Shown here in pieces: positions 56,090 through 64,000 of a DNA stretch of 64,000 nucleotides (position 1 is its first letter; the number at the start of each line of letters is the position of its first letter). The DNA is from Hypericibacter sp049323455. GTDB lineage: Bacteria; Pseudomonadota; Alphaproteobacteria; Dongiales; Dongiaceae. The position numbers and the translations under genes were made by a program. The stretch is from positions 186,001 to 250,000 of the forward strand of contig JBMONF010000034.1 in assembly GCA_049323455.1 (NCBI GenBank), given 5' to 3'. The notes under the pieces were generated by a model. It searched no databases. It was not told where the DNA came from and saw only the letters and a program-made list of their open reading frames with translations.

Positions 56090-57151
56090 ATGCCGCCCAC
56101 CTCCGCCTTACCGCCGCGTGCTCGACCGTTCCTGCGCCTGACGGCCGTTGCCGGCATGCTCCTCGCGCTTCTGGCCGCCTTGCCGGCCGGCGCTGCCCCG
56201 CCCGAGGGCGCGCCCACCTTCGAGCTTCCCCTCGCCTGCAGGATCAATGTCGATTGCGCCGTGCAGAAATATTTCGATCACGACCCGGGTCCCGGGGCGA
56301 AGGACTACATGTGCGGCGACCTGGTGAACGACAAGCACACCGGCATCGACATCCGCGTGCCCAGCTACGTCGATATGCGCCGCGGCGTGGCCGTGCTGGC
56401 GGCGGCACCCGGCGTGGTGTGGCGCACCCGCGACGGTGTCGAGGACATCAATGTGCGCGAGGTCGGCAAGGAAGTCGTCGACGAGTACGGCCTCGGCAAT
56501 GTGGTCGTGATCGACCATGGCAATGGCTGGCGCAGCTTTTACGGCCACATGCGCAAGGGCAGTGTGGCGGTCAAGGAAGGCGATCGTGTGGAGGCCGGTC
56601 AGCAGGTGGGGCTGGTCGGCCTCTCGGGCCTGACCGAGTTTCCGCATGTCCACTTCATGGTGATGCGCGGCAAGACGCCGATCGATCCTTTTACCGGCAC
56701 CGCGGCGGCCGATCCGACCGCCTGCGGCGACATTTCGCACGCGTTGTGGAGCCCCAAGGCGCTGGCCGAACTCGTCTATACGCCGACCGGGCCGCTGATC
56801 GCCGGCTTCTCGACCGACAAGCCCGAGGCCGAGACCGCCCGCAATGGCGGTTATAGCGCGAACCCGCTCCCCGCTTCCGCCGCCACGCTCTTCTTCTGGG
56901 CCGAATATTTCGGCCTGCAGCAGGGCGATCGGCAGATCTTCCGCATCCTCGGGCCCGACGGCGCGGTCCTGGTCGACTATGACCGGCCGGCGCAAGCGCG
57001 CAAGATCCTGATGTTCCGCTATGTCGGGACGCGCGCGCCGGCGGGCGGGTTCAAGCCGGGCCTCTATCGCGCCGAATTCAAGCTGATGCGGGGATCAGGC
57101 GGCGCCGCGCAGACCGTCATCGATCTGTCGCGCCAGGTCGAGCTGCGCTGA
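56090..57151 (+). CDS. Exported M23-family peptidase
   Basis: The product is 353 residues with a signal peptide (AVAGMLLALLAALPAGAAPP). The LytM/M23 domain carries the zinc ligands in KHTGIDIRVPS and the HxH in FPHVHFMVMRG, with VVIDHGNGWRSFYGHMRKG between. About 120 C-terminal residues form a separate beta-rich domain. It likely cleaves cell-wall peptide cross-links or acts in envelope remodelling. The N-terminal region has paired cysteines (LACRINVDCAVQKYF). ATG 56090 has GGAG 9 nt upstream. It is convergent with ppx. Confidence 0.87.
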   Translation: MPPTSALPPRARPFLRLTAVAGMLLALLAALPAGAAPPEGAPTFELPLACRINVDCAVQKYFDHDPGPGAKDYMCGDLVNDKHTGIDIRVPSYVDMRRGVAVLAAAPGVVWRTRDGVEDINVREVGKEVVDEYGLGNVVVIDHGNGWRSFYGHMRKGSVAVKEGDRVEAGQQVGLVGLSGLTEFPHVHFMVMRGKTPIDPFTGTAAADPTACGDISHALWSPKALAELVYTPTGPLIAGFSTDKPEAETARNGGYSANPLPASAATLFFWAEYFGLQQGDRQIFRILGPDGAVLVDYDRPAQARKILMFRYVGTRAPAGGFKPGLYRAEFKLMRGSGGAAQTVIDLSRQVELR

Positions 57152-57155
57152 CCGG

Positions 57156-58670
57156 TCAGCCGGCAACGCGCCGGCCCGGCAATACCGCGGTGCCGATCGG
57201 TAGATCGAGGGCGCGGCCCAGCGCCTCCAGGCGGCGCTGCACCGCCTCGCCGAACATCGCCTCTTCGCCCTTGGGCAGATGCAGCGTCAGGCGCGAGCTC
57301 GTGCGCGCCAATGCGGTGCGTTCGAGCCAGGTCGCCGGGCCGGCGGAAAGCGAATAGGCGAGCCTCAAACCCAGCCCCAGCAGGTTGGCATCGCGCCGGG
57401 CCGGCTCGTCGAGGAGCCGCAGCATCGGCTCCATCACCGCCAGATCCGGCTCCGCGCCGTAGCGCAGCGCGATCGCGACGGCGGCGAAAACGCGTTCGCG
57501 ATGATCGATCCCCGCGATCGGCAGCCTCAGCACGCGCATGAAGGCCTGCTCGGCGCGATAGTCCGGATGCTCGCGCCAGCCGATGTCGGACATCTCGCAG
57601 ATCGCGAGCCTGAGCCGCGTCTGGGCCGCCGTCTCGTCCGGGAACAGCGGCGCCAGCCACGCCTTGAGCTTCTGCCCCTGCGCCCCGAAGCGGCCTTCGA
57701 GCACGGCCAGCTCGCGCGCGACCTCGATCAGCGGATCCTTGCGCTGCTCGGCCGGCGGCAGGCGGCTGAAGATCAGCCCCTCGCGCAGGCCGTAGGCCGA
57801 GAACAGGACGCGCTCGGGCCGCACCAGCCGCAGCACGCGCTCCAGCACGAGGGCCGCCAACGGGAGGCTGTCCAAGCGCCGGCGCGGCACGCCGCGGATG
57901 CTGGCGAGCGAACGGCGCCCGAGCCGGCCGATGACGCGGGCCATCTCCTCGGCGGCGCGCCGGTCGATGGTATAGGCATGAATGACATGGAGCGGATAAC
58001 GGACCTGATCCATATGGATGCGGGCGAGCGTGCGCCAGGCGCCGCCCACCGGGTAGAAGTCGCCGCCCTTGATCTCGGTGAGCCAGTCGAGCCTCTCGAG
58101 ATGCTGGTCGATCGCCTTGCGCGCCCGGTCGCGGTCGCCATCCGCCAGATCCATCAGCCGCAGCGGGCCGATCGGCAGCGTGACATGGCGCCCCGGCTCG
58201 CCGCGGGTGAGCCGCACCAGCTCCAGGCTGCCGCCGCCGAGATCGCCCATGATGCCGCTCGCCCCCGGCATGCCCGAGGCAACGCCGAGGGCGGAGAGCC
58301 GCGCCTCCTCCTCGCCCGACAGCACGCGGATCTTGCAGCGACAGCGCCGCTCCGCTTCGCGCACGAACTGGGCGCCGTTCTCGGCATCGCGCACGGCCGC
58401 CGTCGCCACCATGTCGAGCGCGTCGACGCCCATCGCCTCGGCCAAGCGCACGAAGCGTTCGAGGTTGGCGATCGCCATTTCCACGCCGTTCTTGTTGAGC
58501 TCGCCCGAGGATTCGAGCCCCCGGCCGAGCCCGCACAGCACCTTCTCGTTGAACAGCGGCCAAGGCGCGCGAGAGAGGCGGTCGAACACCACCAGTCGAA
58601 TGGAGTTGGAGCCGATATCGACGACGCCGATCCGAGAGGCGCGTGCCTTGCCGGCTCCCCCTTCCGCCAT
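57156..58670 (-). CDS. ppx: Exopolyphosphatase / Ppx-GppA phosphatase
   Basis: The product is 504 residues. The ASKHA phosphatase fold is shown by GVVDIGSNSIRLVVFDRL and GIMGDLGGGSLELVRL, with the conserved Glu region MVATAAVRDAENGAQFV. A C-terminal HD-like helical domain includes ICEMSDIGWREHPDYRAEQA. It hydrolyses polyphosphate end phosphates and possibly pppGpp. ATG 58670 lies just after the ppk stop; a GTG at 58682 overlaps it. Tight coupling to ppk pairs synthesis and breakdown of polyphosphate. Confidence 0.93.
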   Translation of the reverse strand: MAEGGAGKARASRIGVVDIGSNSIRLVVFDRLSRAPWPLFNEKVLCGLGRGLESSGELNKNGVEMAIANLERFVRLAEAMGVDALDMVATAAVRDAENGAQFVREAERRCRCKIRVLSGEEEARLSALGVASGMPGASGIMGDLGGGSLELVRLTRGEPGRHVTLPIGPLRLMDLADGDRDRARKAIDQHLERLDWLTEIKGGDFYPVGGAWRTLARIHMDQVRYPLHVIHAYTIDRRAAEEMARVIGRLGRRSLASIRGVPRRRLDSLPLAALVLERVLRLVRPERVLFSAYGLREGLIFSRLPPAEQRKDPLIEVARELAVLEGRFGAQGQKLKAWLAPLFPDETAAQTRLRLAICEMSDIGWREHPDYRAEQAFMRVLRLPIAGIDHRERVFAAVAIALRYGAEPDLAVMEPMLRLLDEPARRDANLLGLGLRLAYSLSAGPATWLERTALARTSSRLTLHLPKGEEAMFGEAVQRRLEALGRALDLPIGTAVLPGRRVAG

Positions 58671-58678
58671 GCCGCCCG

Positions 58679-60826
58679 TCACGCCTTCTTCAACTCGAGC
58701 GCCGGCGCGGCCTTGCGGCTCTTCTTGAGCGCGCTGCCGCGGCCCGACAAGCTCGGGTTGGTCATGAAATAGGTGTGGCAGCTGAAGGCGTCGGGACCGG
58801 CCGGCACGCGCGTGTAATGGGCGTCGGGGCCCAGCACCCAGCTCTGCGCCTCGTCCTTGAGGTTGGCGACCATGATCTGGTCGAGAACCTGCTGATGCAC
58901 GGTCGGGTTCTCGATCGGCACCAGGGCTTCGAGCCGCCAGTCGAGATTGCGCGGCATCCAGTCCGCGGACGAGACGAACACCTTGGCACTGCGCGAGGGC
59001 AGCCTGGTGCCGTTGCCGAAGCACGCGATACGCGAATGCTCGAGAAAGCGGCCGACGATGCTCTTGACCTGGATGTTCTCGGAAAGGCCTGGCACGCCGG
59101 GCCTCAGGCAGCAGATGCCGCGCACCACCAGGCGGATCTGCACGCCGGCCTGCGAGGCGCGGTAAAGCGCGTCGATCAGACCAGGATCGACCAGTGCGTT
59201 CATCTTGGCCCAGATGCTGCCGGGCCGCCCGGCCCTCACATGCTCGATCTCGTCCTCGATCAGACGCATCAGCGTCGAGCGCAAGGTGATGGGCGCGATG
59301 GCGATCTTCTCGAGCTTCTCGGGCCTGGCATAGCCGGTCATATAGTTGAAGGTGCGCGCGGCATCGTGGCAGAGCGCGGGATCGCAGGTGAAGAAGCTGA
59401 GATCGGTATAGATCTTGGCCGTGATCGGATGATAGTTGCCGGTGCCGAAATGCACATAGCCCCTGAGGCTCGTTCCTTCGCGCCGAACCACCATCGAAAT
59501 CTTGGCATGGGTCTTGAGCTGGATGAAGCCGAACACGACCTGGACGCCGGCGCGCTCGAGGTCCCGCGCCCAGCGGATGTTGGCCTCCTCGTCGAAACGG
59601 GCCTTGAGCTCGACCAGCGCCGTGACGGATTTGCCGGCATCGGCGGCCTCGATCAGGGCTTTGACGATCGGCGAATCTTCCGAGGTGCGGTAGAGTGTCT
59701 GCTTGATGGCGACGACGTGCGGATCGCGCGCCGCCTGGCGCAGGAACTGCACCACCACGTCGAAGCTCTCGTAAGGATGATGGACGATGATGTCCTTCTG
59801 CCGGATCGCCGCGAAGCAGTCGCCGCCCATGTCGCGGATGCGCTCGGGGAAACGGGCGTGATAGGGCGGGAATTTGAGATCGGGCCGATCGTCGACGATG
59901 AGCTTCGAGGTCGCGGCCAGCCCGAGAATACCGTCGAGCACGAACACATCGCTGGGCGACACGCCGAGCTCGCTGATCACGAAGGCGCGCAATTCCTCCG
60001 GCATGGCGGCGTTGACCTTGAGGCGGATGACATTGCCGCGCCGCCGGCGCTTGAGCGCGCTCTCGAACAGGCGCACCAGGTCCTCGGCCTCCTCCTCGAT
60101 CTCCATCTCGCTGTCGCGGATCATGCGGAAATAGCCGAGGCCGGCGACGCGAAAACCCGGGAACAGCCGGTCGAGATAGAGGCCGACCAGCTCCTCGAGC
60201 GGCAGGAAGCGGATGGCGGTCCCGGGCAGCCGGACGAAGCGCGGTAGCTGCTCGGGCAGCGGCAGCAGGGCGCGCAACGACACGCCCGCCGCCTCGCCCA
60301 CCAGCTCCAGCACCAGCGCGAAGCCCAGGTTGGGGATGAAGGGGAACGGGTGCGCCGGATCGATCGCCATCGGCGTCAGCACCGGGAAGATCTGGTCGAG
60401 GAAGAAGGCGTCGAGCCACGGCCGCTCCTCGGGCGCCAGCTCCGAAGCGTCGATCACGGCGATGCCGGCCTGGCGCATCTCCTCGCGCAGGGCCCGCCAG
60501 CAGGCCTGCTGGTTGCGCATCAGCTCGCCCGAGCGCTGGTTGATGGCGACGAGCTGCTGGGCGGGCGTCAAGCCGTCCTGGCTCGGGGTTGCGACCCCCG
60601 CCGCCACCTGGCCTTTCAGCCCGGCCACCCGCACCATGTAGAACTCGTCCAGATTGTTGGCCGAGATCGACAGGAAGCGCAACCGCTCCAGCAGCGGATG
60701 GCGCCGGTTCTGCGCCTCCTCGAGCACGCGTTCGTTGAAGGCGAGCCAGGACAGCTCGCGATTGATGAAGCGCGCTTCGGAATTCGGCGTGATCACGCCG
60801 CGGTCGGCCAACGGATAGTCGTCCAC
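58679..60826 (-). CDS. ppk: Polyphosphate kinase 1
   Basis: The product is 715 residues. The N-terminal helical domain starts RFINRELSWLAFNERVLEEA. Two phospholipase-D-like catalytic domains follow; the autophosphorylated His is in the stretch around YVHFGTGNYHPITAKIYTDL and the second catalytic His is in RFLEHSRIACFGNG. It makes polyphosphate from ATP. The GTG start at 60826 is the only good start before the conserved N-terminus. A PhoB box and -10 hexamer lie about 90-120 bp upstream, so phosphate starvation probably induces it. ppx follows by direct overlap. Confidence 0.96.
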   Translation of the reverse strand: MDDYPLADRGVITPNSEARFINRELSWLAFNERVLEEAQNRRHPLLERLRFLSISANNLDEFYMVRVAGLKGQVAAGVATPSQDGLTPAQQLVAINQRSGELMRNQQACWRALREEMRQAGIAVIDASELAPEERPWLDAFFLDQIFPVLTPMAIDPAHPFPFIPNLGFALVLELVGEAAGVSLRALLPLPEQLPRFVRLPGTAIRFLPLEELVGLYLDRLFPGFRVAGLGYFRMIRDSEMEIEEEAEDLVRLFESALKRRRRGNVIRLKVNAAMPEELRAFVISELGVSPSDVFVLDGILGLAATSKLIVDDRPDLKFPPYHARFPERIRDMGGDCFAAIRQKDIIVHHPYESFDVVVQFLRQAARDPHVVAIKQTLYRTSEDSPIVKALIEAADAGKSVTALVELKARFDEEANIRWARDLERAGVQVVFGFIQLKTHAKISMVVRREGTSLRGYVHFGTGNYHPITAKIYTDLSFFTCDPALCHDAARTFNYMTGYARPEKLEKIAIAPITLRSTLMRLIEDEIEHVRAGRPGSIWAKMNALVDPGLIDALYRASQAGVQIRLVVRGICCLRPGVPGLSENIQVKSIVGRFLEHSRIACFGNGTRLPSRSAKVFVSSADWMPRNLDWRLEALVPIENPTVHQQVLDQIMVANLKDEAQSWVLGPDAHYTRVPAGPDAFSCHTYFMTNPSLSGRGSALKKSRKAAPALELKKA

Positions 60827-60910
60827 GGTCTGTTCTGCCTCGGAAGATGCCGCCCGGGATCGGTCGCGCGCCTGCGCACCCGCGCGGACGCCCGATGCGG
60901 ATTTTGTCCG

Positions 60911-60944
60911 ATCTTATCCGCCCTTCATGAAAATGTCATGACAA
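60911..60944 (-). promoter_or_regulatory. PhoB box and -10 hexamer upstream of ppk
   Basis: On the minus strand TTGTCAT (60944-60938), GACA, TTTTCAT (60933-60927) match the two half sites of a PhoB box at 6/7 and 5/7 positions. TAAGAT (60916-60911) follows after exactly 10 nt, the same geometry as at pstS. The element lies in the divergent ppk/sixA region. Confidence 0.72.
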
Positions 60945-61033
60945 CGAGGCATCTTGTCCGGGCGCAATCCGCAGCTAGATTCAAGGGGATAACCGCGATG
61001 GCCAGGGCCACCGGGCGGTCTCGCAGGGGCGCG

Positions 61034-61549
61034 ATGAAGCGGCTCTATCTCCTTCGCCACACCAAGTCGAGCTGGCGCGACGAGGACCTGCCGGATCATG
61101 ACCGCCCTTTGGCACCCCGCGGGCGGCGGGCGGCGCCGGCCATCGGCGTCTATTTGCGCGATCATGATGTGGCGCTCGATCTGGTGCTCGCCTCCTCCTC
61201 GAGGCGCACGCGCGAGACCTGGGAACTGATCAGCCTCATGCTGGGCAAGCCGCCGCCGGTGTCGTACGAGGACAAGCTCTATCTGGCGAGCGCCGAGGAA
61301 TTGATCGCGCGCCTCAAGAAGGTCGCGGCCAGCGAAACCACGGTGCTGGTGGTGGGCCACAATCCCGGGCTGCAGGAACTGGCCAACCAGCTTTATGGCG
61401 GCGGAGATTCGAGCGCCTTCGCCCGGCTCAAGACCAAGTTCCCGACCGGCGGGCTCGCCCTCTACGAGTTCGATATCGAGCGCTGGTCCGAGTTGGCGCC
61501 GGGAACGGGCAAGCTGATCGACTTCGTCGTGCCACGCGATCTGATCTGA
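61034..61549 (+). CDS. sixA: SixA-type histidine phosphatase
   Basis: The product is 171 residues, a short histidine-phosphatase-superfamily protein. The catalytic RHG-like motif is YLLRHTKSSW, with DRPLAPRGRR and the second His in VLVVGHNPGLQELANQL, both typical of SixA. SixA-like enzymes remove phosphate from histidine-phosphotransfer proteins, though small phosphatases of this group may act elsewhere. ATG 61034 has AGGGG 5 nt upstream; ATG 60998 is in frame with its own AAGGGG and cannot be excluded. It is divergent from ppk and shares its promoter region. Confidence 0.86.
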   Translation: MKRLYLLRHTKSSWRDEDLPDHDRPLAPRGRRAAPAIGVYLRDHDVALDLVLASSSRRTRETWELISLMLGKPPPVSYEDKLYLASAEELIARLKKVAASETTVLVVGHNPGLQELANQLYGGGDSSAFARLKTKFPTGGLALYEFDIERWSELAPGTGKLIDFVVPRDLI

Positions 61550-61636
61550 GATTCCGGCAGCTGATCGCCCCGGCTCCGCCGTTCGCGCCGTTGGAGCCAA
61601 TTTCGCTCAGATGGAGCCACTTCTCTTCTTCTGGTC

Positions 61637-61691
61637 ACCCCCGGGCTTGACCCGGGGGTCCATAGACGGATTGCCGGGTCAAGCCCGGCAA
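61637..61691. repeat. Pair of dispersed hairpin repeats
   Basis: Two stems, ACCCCCGGG/CCCGGGGGT (61637-61659) and TTGCCGGG/CCCGGCAA (61671-61691), each with a 5-nt TTGA or TCAAG loop, lie between convergent sixA and CYTH-CHAD genes. Confidence 0.82.
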
Positions 61692-61731
61692 TGACGAAAG
61701 AAGGTACGGTTCCACCTCGCCCGAATCCGTT

Positions 61732-63276
61732 CTACCCCTTGCCCCAGAAGGGCTTGCGGTCGAGAAAGTCGCCCCACACCGCGGCGAAACCGGCGATGTC
61801 GTGCTCGATGCGTGCGGCCTGCCAGCCGCGCACCAACCCGATGGCGTGCCCGGCCTCGGCACTGTCGGGCATGCGCGCTTCGAGCTTCTGCATGAGCCCG
61901 TGCGTCACCACCGCGTCATTGATCGAGCCAAGCCGGTCCTGCAGCTCGGCCACGGCCGCCAGGTAACGGCGCACCGGCCTCTGGGGGTAGAGCGAGCGGA
62001 AGAAATCGGCACTGTAGCGCATCTTCTTGGCAAGCAGCCGCAGCCGATGCAGATCGGATTCGCCGAGATCCTTGAGGTTCTTTCCAAATTTGCGCAGCCG
62101 GCGATGGCGAAAGGTCAGGAGCCGGTCGGCGAACCGCTTGACCGGCCCCTGCAGCACGGTCGCCTCGGCGGTCCCGACCGGCGGTGCCCAGTCGTCGGCT
62201 TCGAGCATGCGGCCGAGTTTGAGCAGCAGCAGCGTATAGCGCGGCGCGGCGAATAGCGCACGCACCGTCTCGTAGGCCTCACGACGCAACTTGTCGGCCT
62301 CGGCGCCCAGATGGACCAGCGCCGTCTCGTTCGGCAGCCGTTTCAAGATCGGCGGCAGGGCATAGCCCACGAACACGTCCCAGTCGCGGGCGGGGCTCAG
62401 CTCCTGCTGCACCCACCGCAACTCTCCCGACAGCCAACCATGCGCCTCGTCGGCCATGTGGTGCCGGTAGGCGGCCACGAGGGCGCGCAACCGGCGCAGT
62501 GCGACCCGGGCCTGATGCACGCCTTCGGGGTCCTCGCCCAGCTCGGCCGCCGTCTCGTTGGCGCCGAACTGGGCCATGCAGGCGCGCGCGATGGCACCGA
62601 AGGCGGCCCGCGCGGTGAGGCTGCGATCGAGCGCGATGGCGCTTCCAGGTAGCGGCTCGGGCTTGCCACCCACGAAAAGGCGGTAGCCGCGGGCGGCCTT
62701 GGTCCGCCATTCGATCCGGAGCGGCCAGCGCTGCGCCAAGTCGATCGCGAGATCGTAGAGCGCCTGGGTGGGCCCCAGCACCAGCTCGAGCTCGAGTTCG
62801 GCCACCGTCAGCCGCCGGCCGCCGCTTTCGATCTCGCCCTCGTCGAGCGCCACCTCGATCTCGGCGCCGGCATGGCCCACGAGCCAGGTCCGTCGCGCGA
62901 TGTCGGTCGTGAACACCGGCGCCAGACGGCGCGCCACCTTGTGCTTCTCGAAGAAGCGCTGCAGCGCCGGAAGCTCGATGCGCTGCAGCTCCGGCCGCTC
63001 GCCCGGCACCGGCTGCTCGTGCTCGGCATGCCGTTGCAGCCCGCCGCCGGGCGCACCCGCCACTTTCAGCGTCTGCACGAAGCGCTCGCCGACGCGCCGC
63101 ACCCTGAGCGCCATGCCGGCATCGGACAGGCTGAGGTCGGGCGTGTCGTAATAGATGCTGAGCAGCCGCCGGGTCGTCGGCCGCTTGAGCGCCTGGGCCT
63201 GCAGCGTCGGATCCCTGCGCACCGACCCGATCAGCTCGGCCGCCAACGCCAGCTTGAGTTCGATCTCGTCCGGCAT
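61732..63276 (-). CDS. CYTH - CHAD domain protein (inorganic triphosphatase-like, polyphosphate-associated)
   Basis: The product is 514 residues. The CYTH domain (1-200) opens with EIELKLALAAELIGSV, and continues LSIYYDTPDLSLSDAGMALR. A helical CHAD domain (about 225-505) has GVHQARVALRRLRALVAAYR and RLRLLAKKMRYSADFFRSLY, the conserved His/Arg-rich surface that binds polyphosphate. YgiF-like CYTH proteins hydrolyse inorganic triphosphate, and CHAD proteins bind polyphosphate granules. The nearby ppk, ppx and sixA genes support a role in polyphosphate metabolism. Confidence 0.92.
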   Translation of the reverse strand: MPDEIELKLALAAELIGSVRRDPTLQAQALKRPTTRRLLSIYYDTPDLSLSDAGMALRVRRVGERFVQTLKVAGAPGGGLQRHAEHEQPVPGERPELQRIELPALQRFFEKHKVARRLAPVFTTDIARRTWLVGHAGAEIEVALDEGEIESGGRRLTVAELELELVLGPTQALYDLAIDLAQRWPLRIEWRTKAARGYRLFVGGKPEPLPGSAIALDRSLTARAAFGAIARACMAQFGANETAAELGEDPEGVHQARVALRRLRALVAAYRHHMADEAHGWLSGELRWVQQELSPARDWDVFVGYALPPILKRLPNETALVHLGAEADKLRREAYETVRALFAAPRYTLLLLKLGRMLEADDWAPPVGTAEATVLQGPVKRFADRLLTFRHRRLRKFGKNLKDLGESDLHRLRLLAKKMRYSADFFRSLYPQRPVRRYLAAVAELQDRLGSINDAVVTHGLMQKLEARMPDSAEAGHAIGLVRGWQAARIEHDIAGFAAVWGDFLDRKPFWGKG

Positions 63277-63409
63277 CGCCCCCTGCCCGCCCGGCTCAAT
63301 GTCGGCTGAAACGGCCTATGGCTTACCGGCAGCGCCGGCGACAAGAAAGTTACCGTTTCGAGTCGGTTCGGAGTCAGATTTGTGTCTGCGGTAAAATCTT
63401 CTTTTTATT

Positions 63410-64000
63410 TCAAGAACCTTCGGGGTCCGGAAAGGCGAGCCAGCCCTGCCGTTCCAGCAAGGCGCGCACCCGCGGCAAGGTAACACCCTGCCCCGCCGCC
63501 AGCGTCTCGCGATCGAGCGCCGCCACCACCGCACGCGCGGCGGCGAAAGACCGCTCGATGCGTAGCGCGACATAGCGCACGACATCCGGCGCCACGGTCA
63601 GTTGGCGATCGGCGAAGAGCTTGGTCAGCACCGCTTCCAGGACCGCGTCGTCGGGTGCGCCGATCGCGACGGCAGGAATGGCGGCGAGGCGCGAGCGCAA
63701 GTCGGCGAGCACGAGCGGCCAGCGCGCGGGCGCCTCCAGCCCCAGCAGGAGCAGATGGCCGCGCCGCTCGGCAACGAGATTGTAGAGATGCAGCAGGCCG
63801 CGCTCGCGCCTGGCGTCGAGCTCGCGATCGACGTCGTCCACCAGCAGCGCCGCCGCTCCTTCCACGAGCGCCGATATCCGCTCGATGGCGGCAAGCTCGG
63901 CCGCGGCGACGACGCGGGCGCGGGCGCGCTCCGCCCAGACGCAGCCGAGATGGGTCTTGCCCGACCCGGGCGGCCCATGGATGGCAAGCGCCGGCGCCGG
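63410..64000 (-). CDS. hdaA: DnaA-related ATPase Hda/HdaA, 5' end beyond window
   Basis: The visible C-terminal part (about 196 residues) contains a Walker A (IHGPPGSGKTHLGC) and Walker B (AALLVDDVDRE) like the DnaA AAA+ module, and ends before any DnaA-type helix-turn-helix DNA-binding domain. The lid region is FADRQLTVAPDVVRYVALRI. It matches the regulatory inactivator of DnaA, which with the loaded clamp makes DnaA-ATP hydrolyse. The start is upstream of the window end on this strand. The gene is named on domain grounds and is partial. Confidence 0.82.
   Translation of the reverse strand, partial: PAPALAIHGPPGSGKTHLGCVWAERARARVVAAAELAAIERISALVEGAAALLVDDVDRELDARRERGLLHLYNLVAERRGHLLLLGLEAPARWPLVLADLRSRLAAIPAVAIGAPDDAVLEAVLTKLFADRQLTVAPDVVRYVALRIERSFAAARAVVAALDRETLAAGQGVTLPRVRALLERQGWLAFPDPEGS

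Noticed and set aside
57156..60419. Continuous frame joining an Arg-rich segment to Ppx, suggesting a 1087-residue fusion
   Set aside because: The first half is ppk read in another frame. ppk itself is intact in its own frame, and ppx has its own start at 58670.

Overview
The window comes from a high-GC alphaproteobacterium, most likely a Rhodospirillales-type lineage. The signs are the pleD-divK pair, an Hda/DnaA-type ATPase gene, a DUF1849/EipB-type envelope protein, a topA-rnr pair, a GatCAB amidotransferase and very strong GC bias at third codon positions. It is draft sequence: a 10-N gap lies at 17858-17867. Almost all of it is ordinary chromosome. The only clearly foreign-looking DNA is at the left edge, where a 5'-truncated RHS gene with an AT-richer tip lies directly behind a tRNA-Ser(GCU) gene.

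Layout. 1-1577: RHS fragment and tRNA-Ser. 2256-6061: MscS-type channel, then an ECF sigma factor with its overlapping anti-sigma factor. 6413-7978: periplasmic sulfite dehydrogenase pair (sorA-sorB). 8050-9201: YqjM-type flavin oxidoreductase. 9304-13190: pstSCAB phosphate importer behind a PhoB box, with a strong hairpin between pstS and pstC. 13325-20186: ClC-type protein, two small hypothetical proteins, a Cys/Met-metabolism PLP enzyme, a YfcG-like GST and an MFS carrier. 20263-26603 (minus): a DedA-PAP2-LssY membrane fusion, a PAP2 phosphatase and gatCAB. 26786-29271: YbjN-like secreted protein, two LysE exporters and an Lrp regulator. 29374-43843 (plus): ruvX, a class III CoA-transferase, pyrB with a dihydroorotase-like partner, plsY, dprA, topA, a cupin, rnr, an S41 lipoprotein protease and a Nudix hydrolase. 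43942-48595: rpmG, pleD-divK (minus), a ROK kinase and dinB. 48769-52623: a small PAS/MCP protein, eipB, a 2-hydroxyacid dehydrogenase and an agmatine-deiminase-like protein. 52827-57151: aspS, divergent rnd and an M23 peptidase. 57156-64000: ppx, ppk, sixA, a CYTH-CHAD protein and the Hda-like ATPase cut by the window end.

How genes fit together. Phosphate is the main theme. pstS and ppk each have a PhoB-type box exactly 10 nt upstream of a plausible -10 hexamer, and ppk lies next to ppx, sixA and a CYTH-CHAD protein, so uptake and polyphosphate storage probably share PhoB control. aspS has sequence features of a non-discriminating AspRS, which fits the nearby gatCAB and indirect Asn-tRNA synthesis. 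Two proteins look like pseudoenzymes: the dihydroorotase-like protein beside pyrB has lost the metal-binding HxH, and the agmatine-deiminase-like protein has lost its catalytic Cys and His residues.

Intergenic DNA carries many short inverted repeats of several families. No CRISPR array, insertion sequence, prophage, rRNA or replication origin was seen. I did not find a clearly new multi-gene system. The strongest leads are the PhoB/polyphosphate arrangement, the pseudoenzymes, the RHS/tRNA junction and the DedA-PAP2-LssY fusion.
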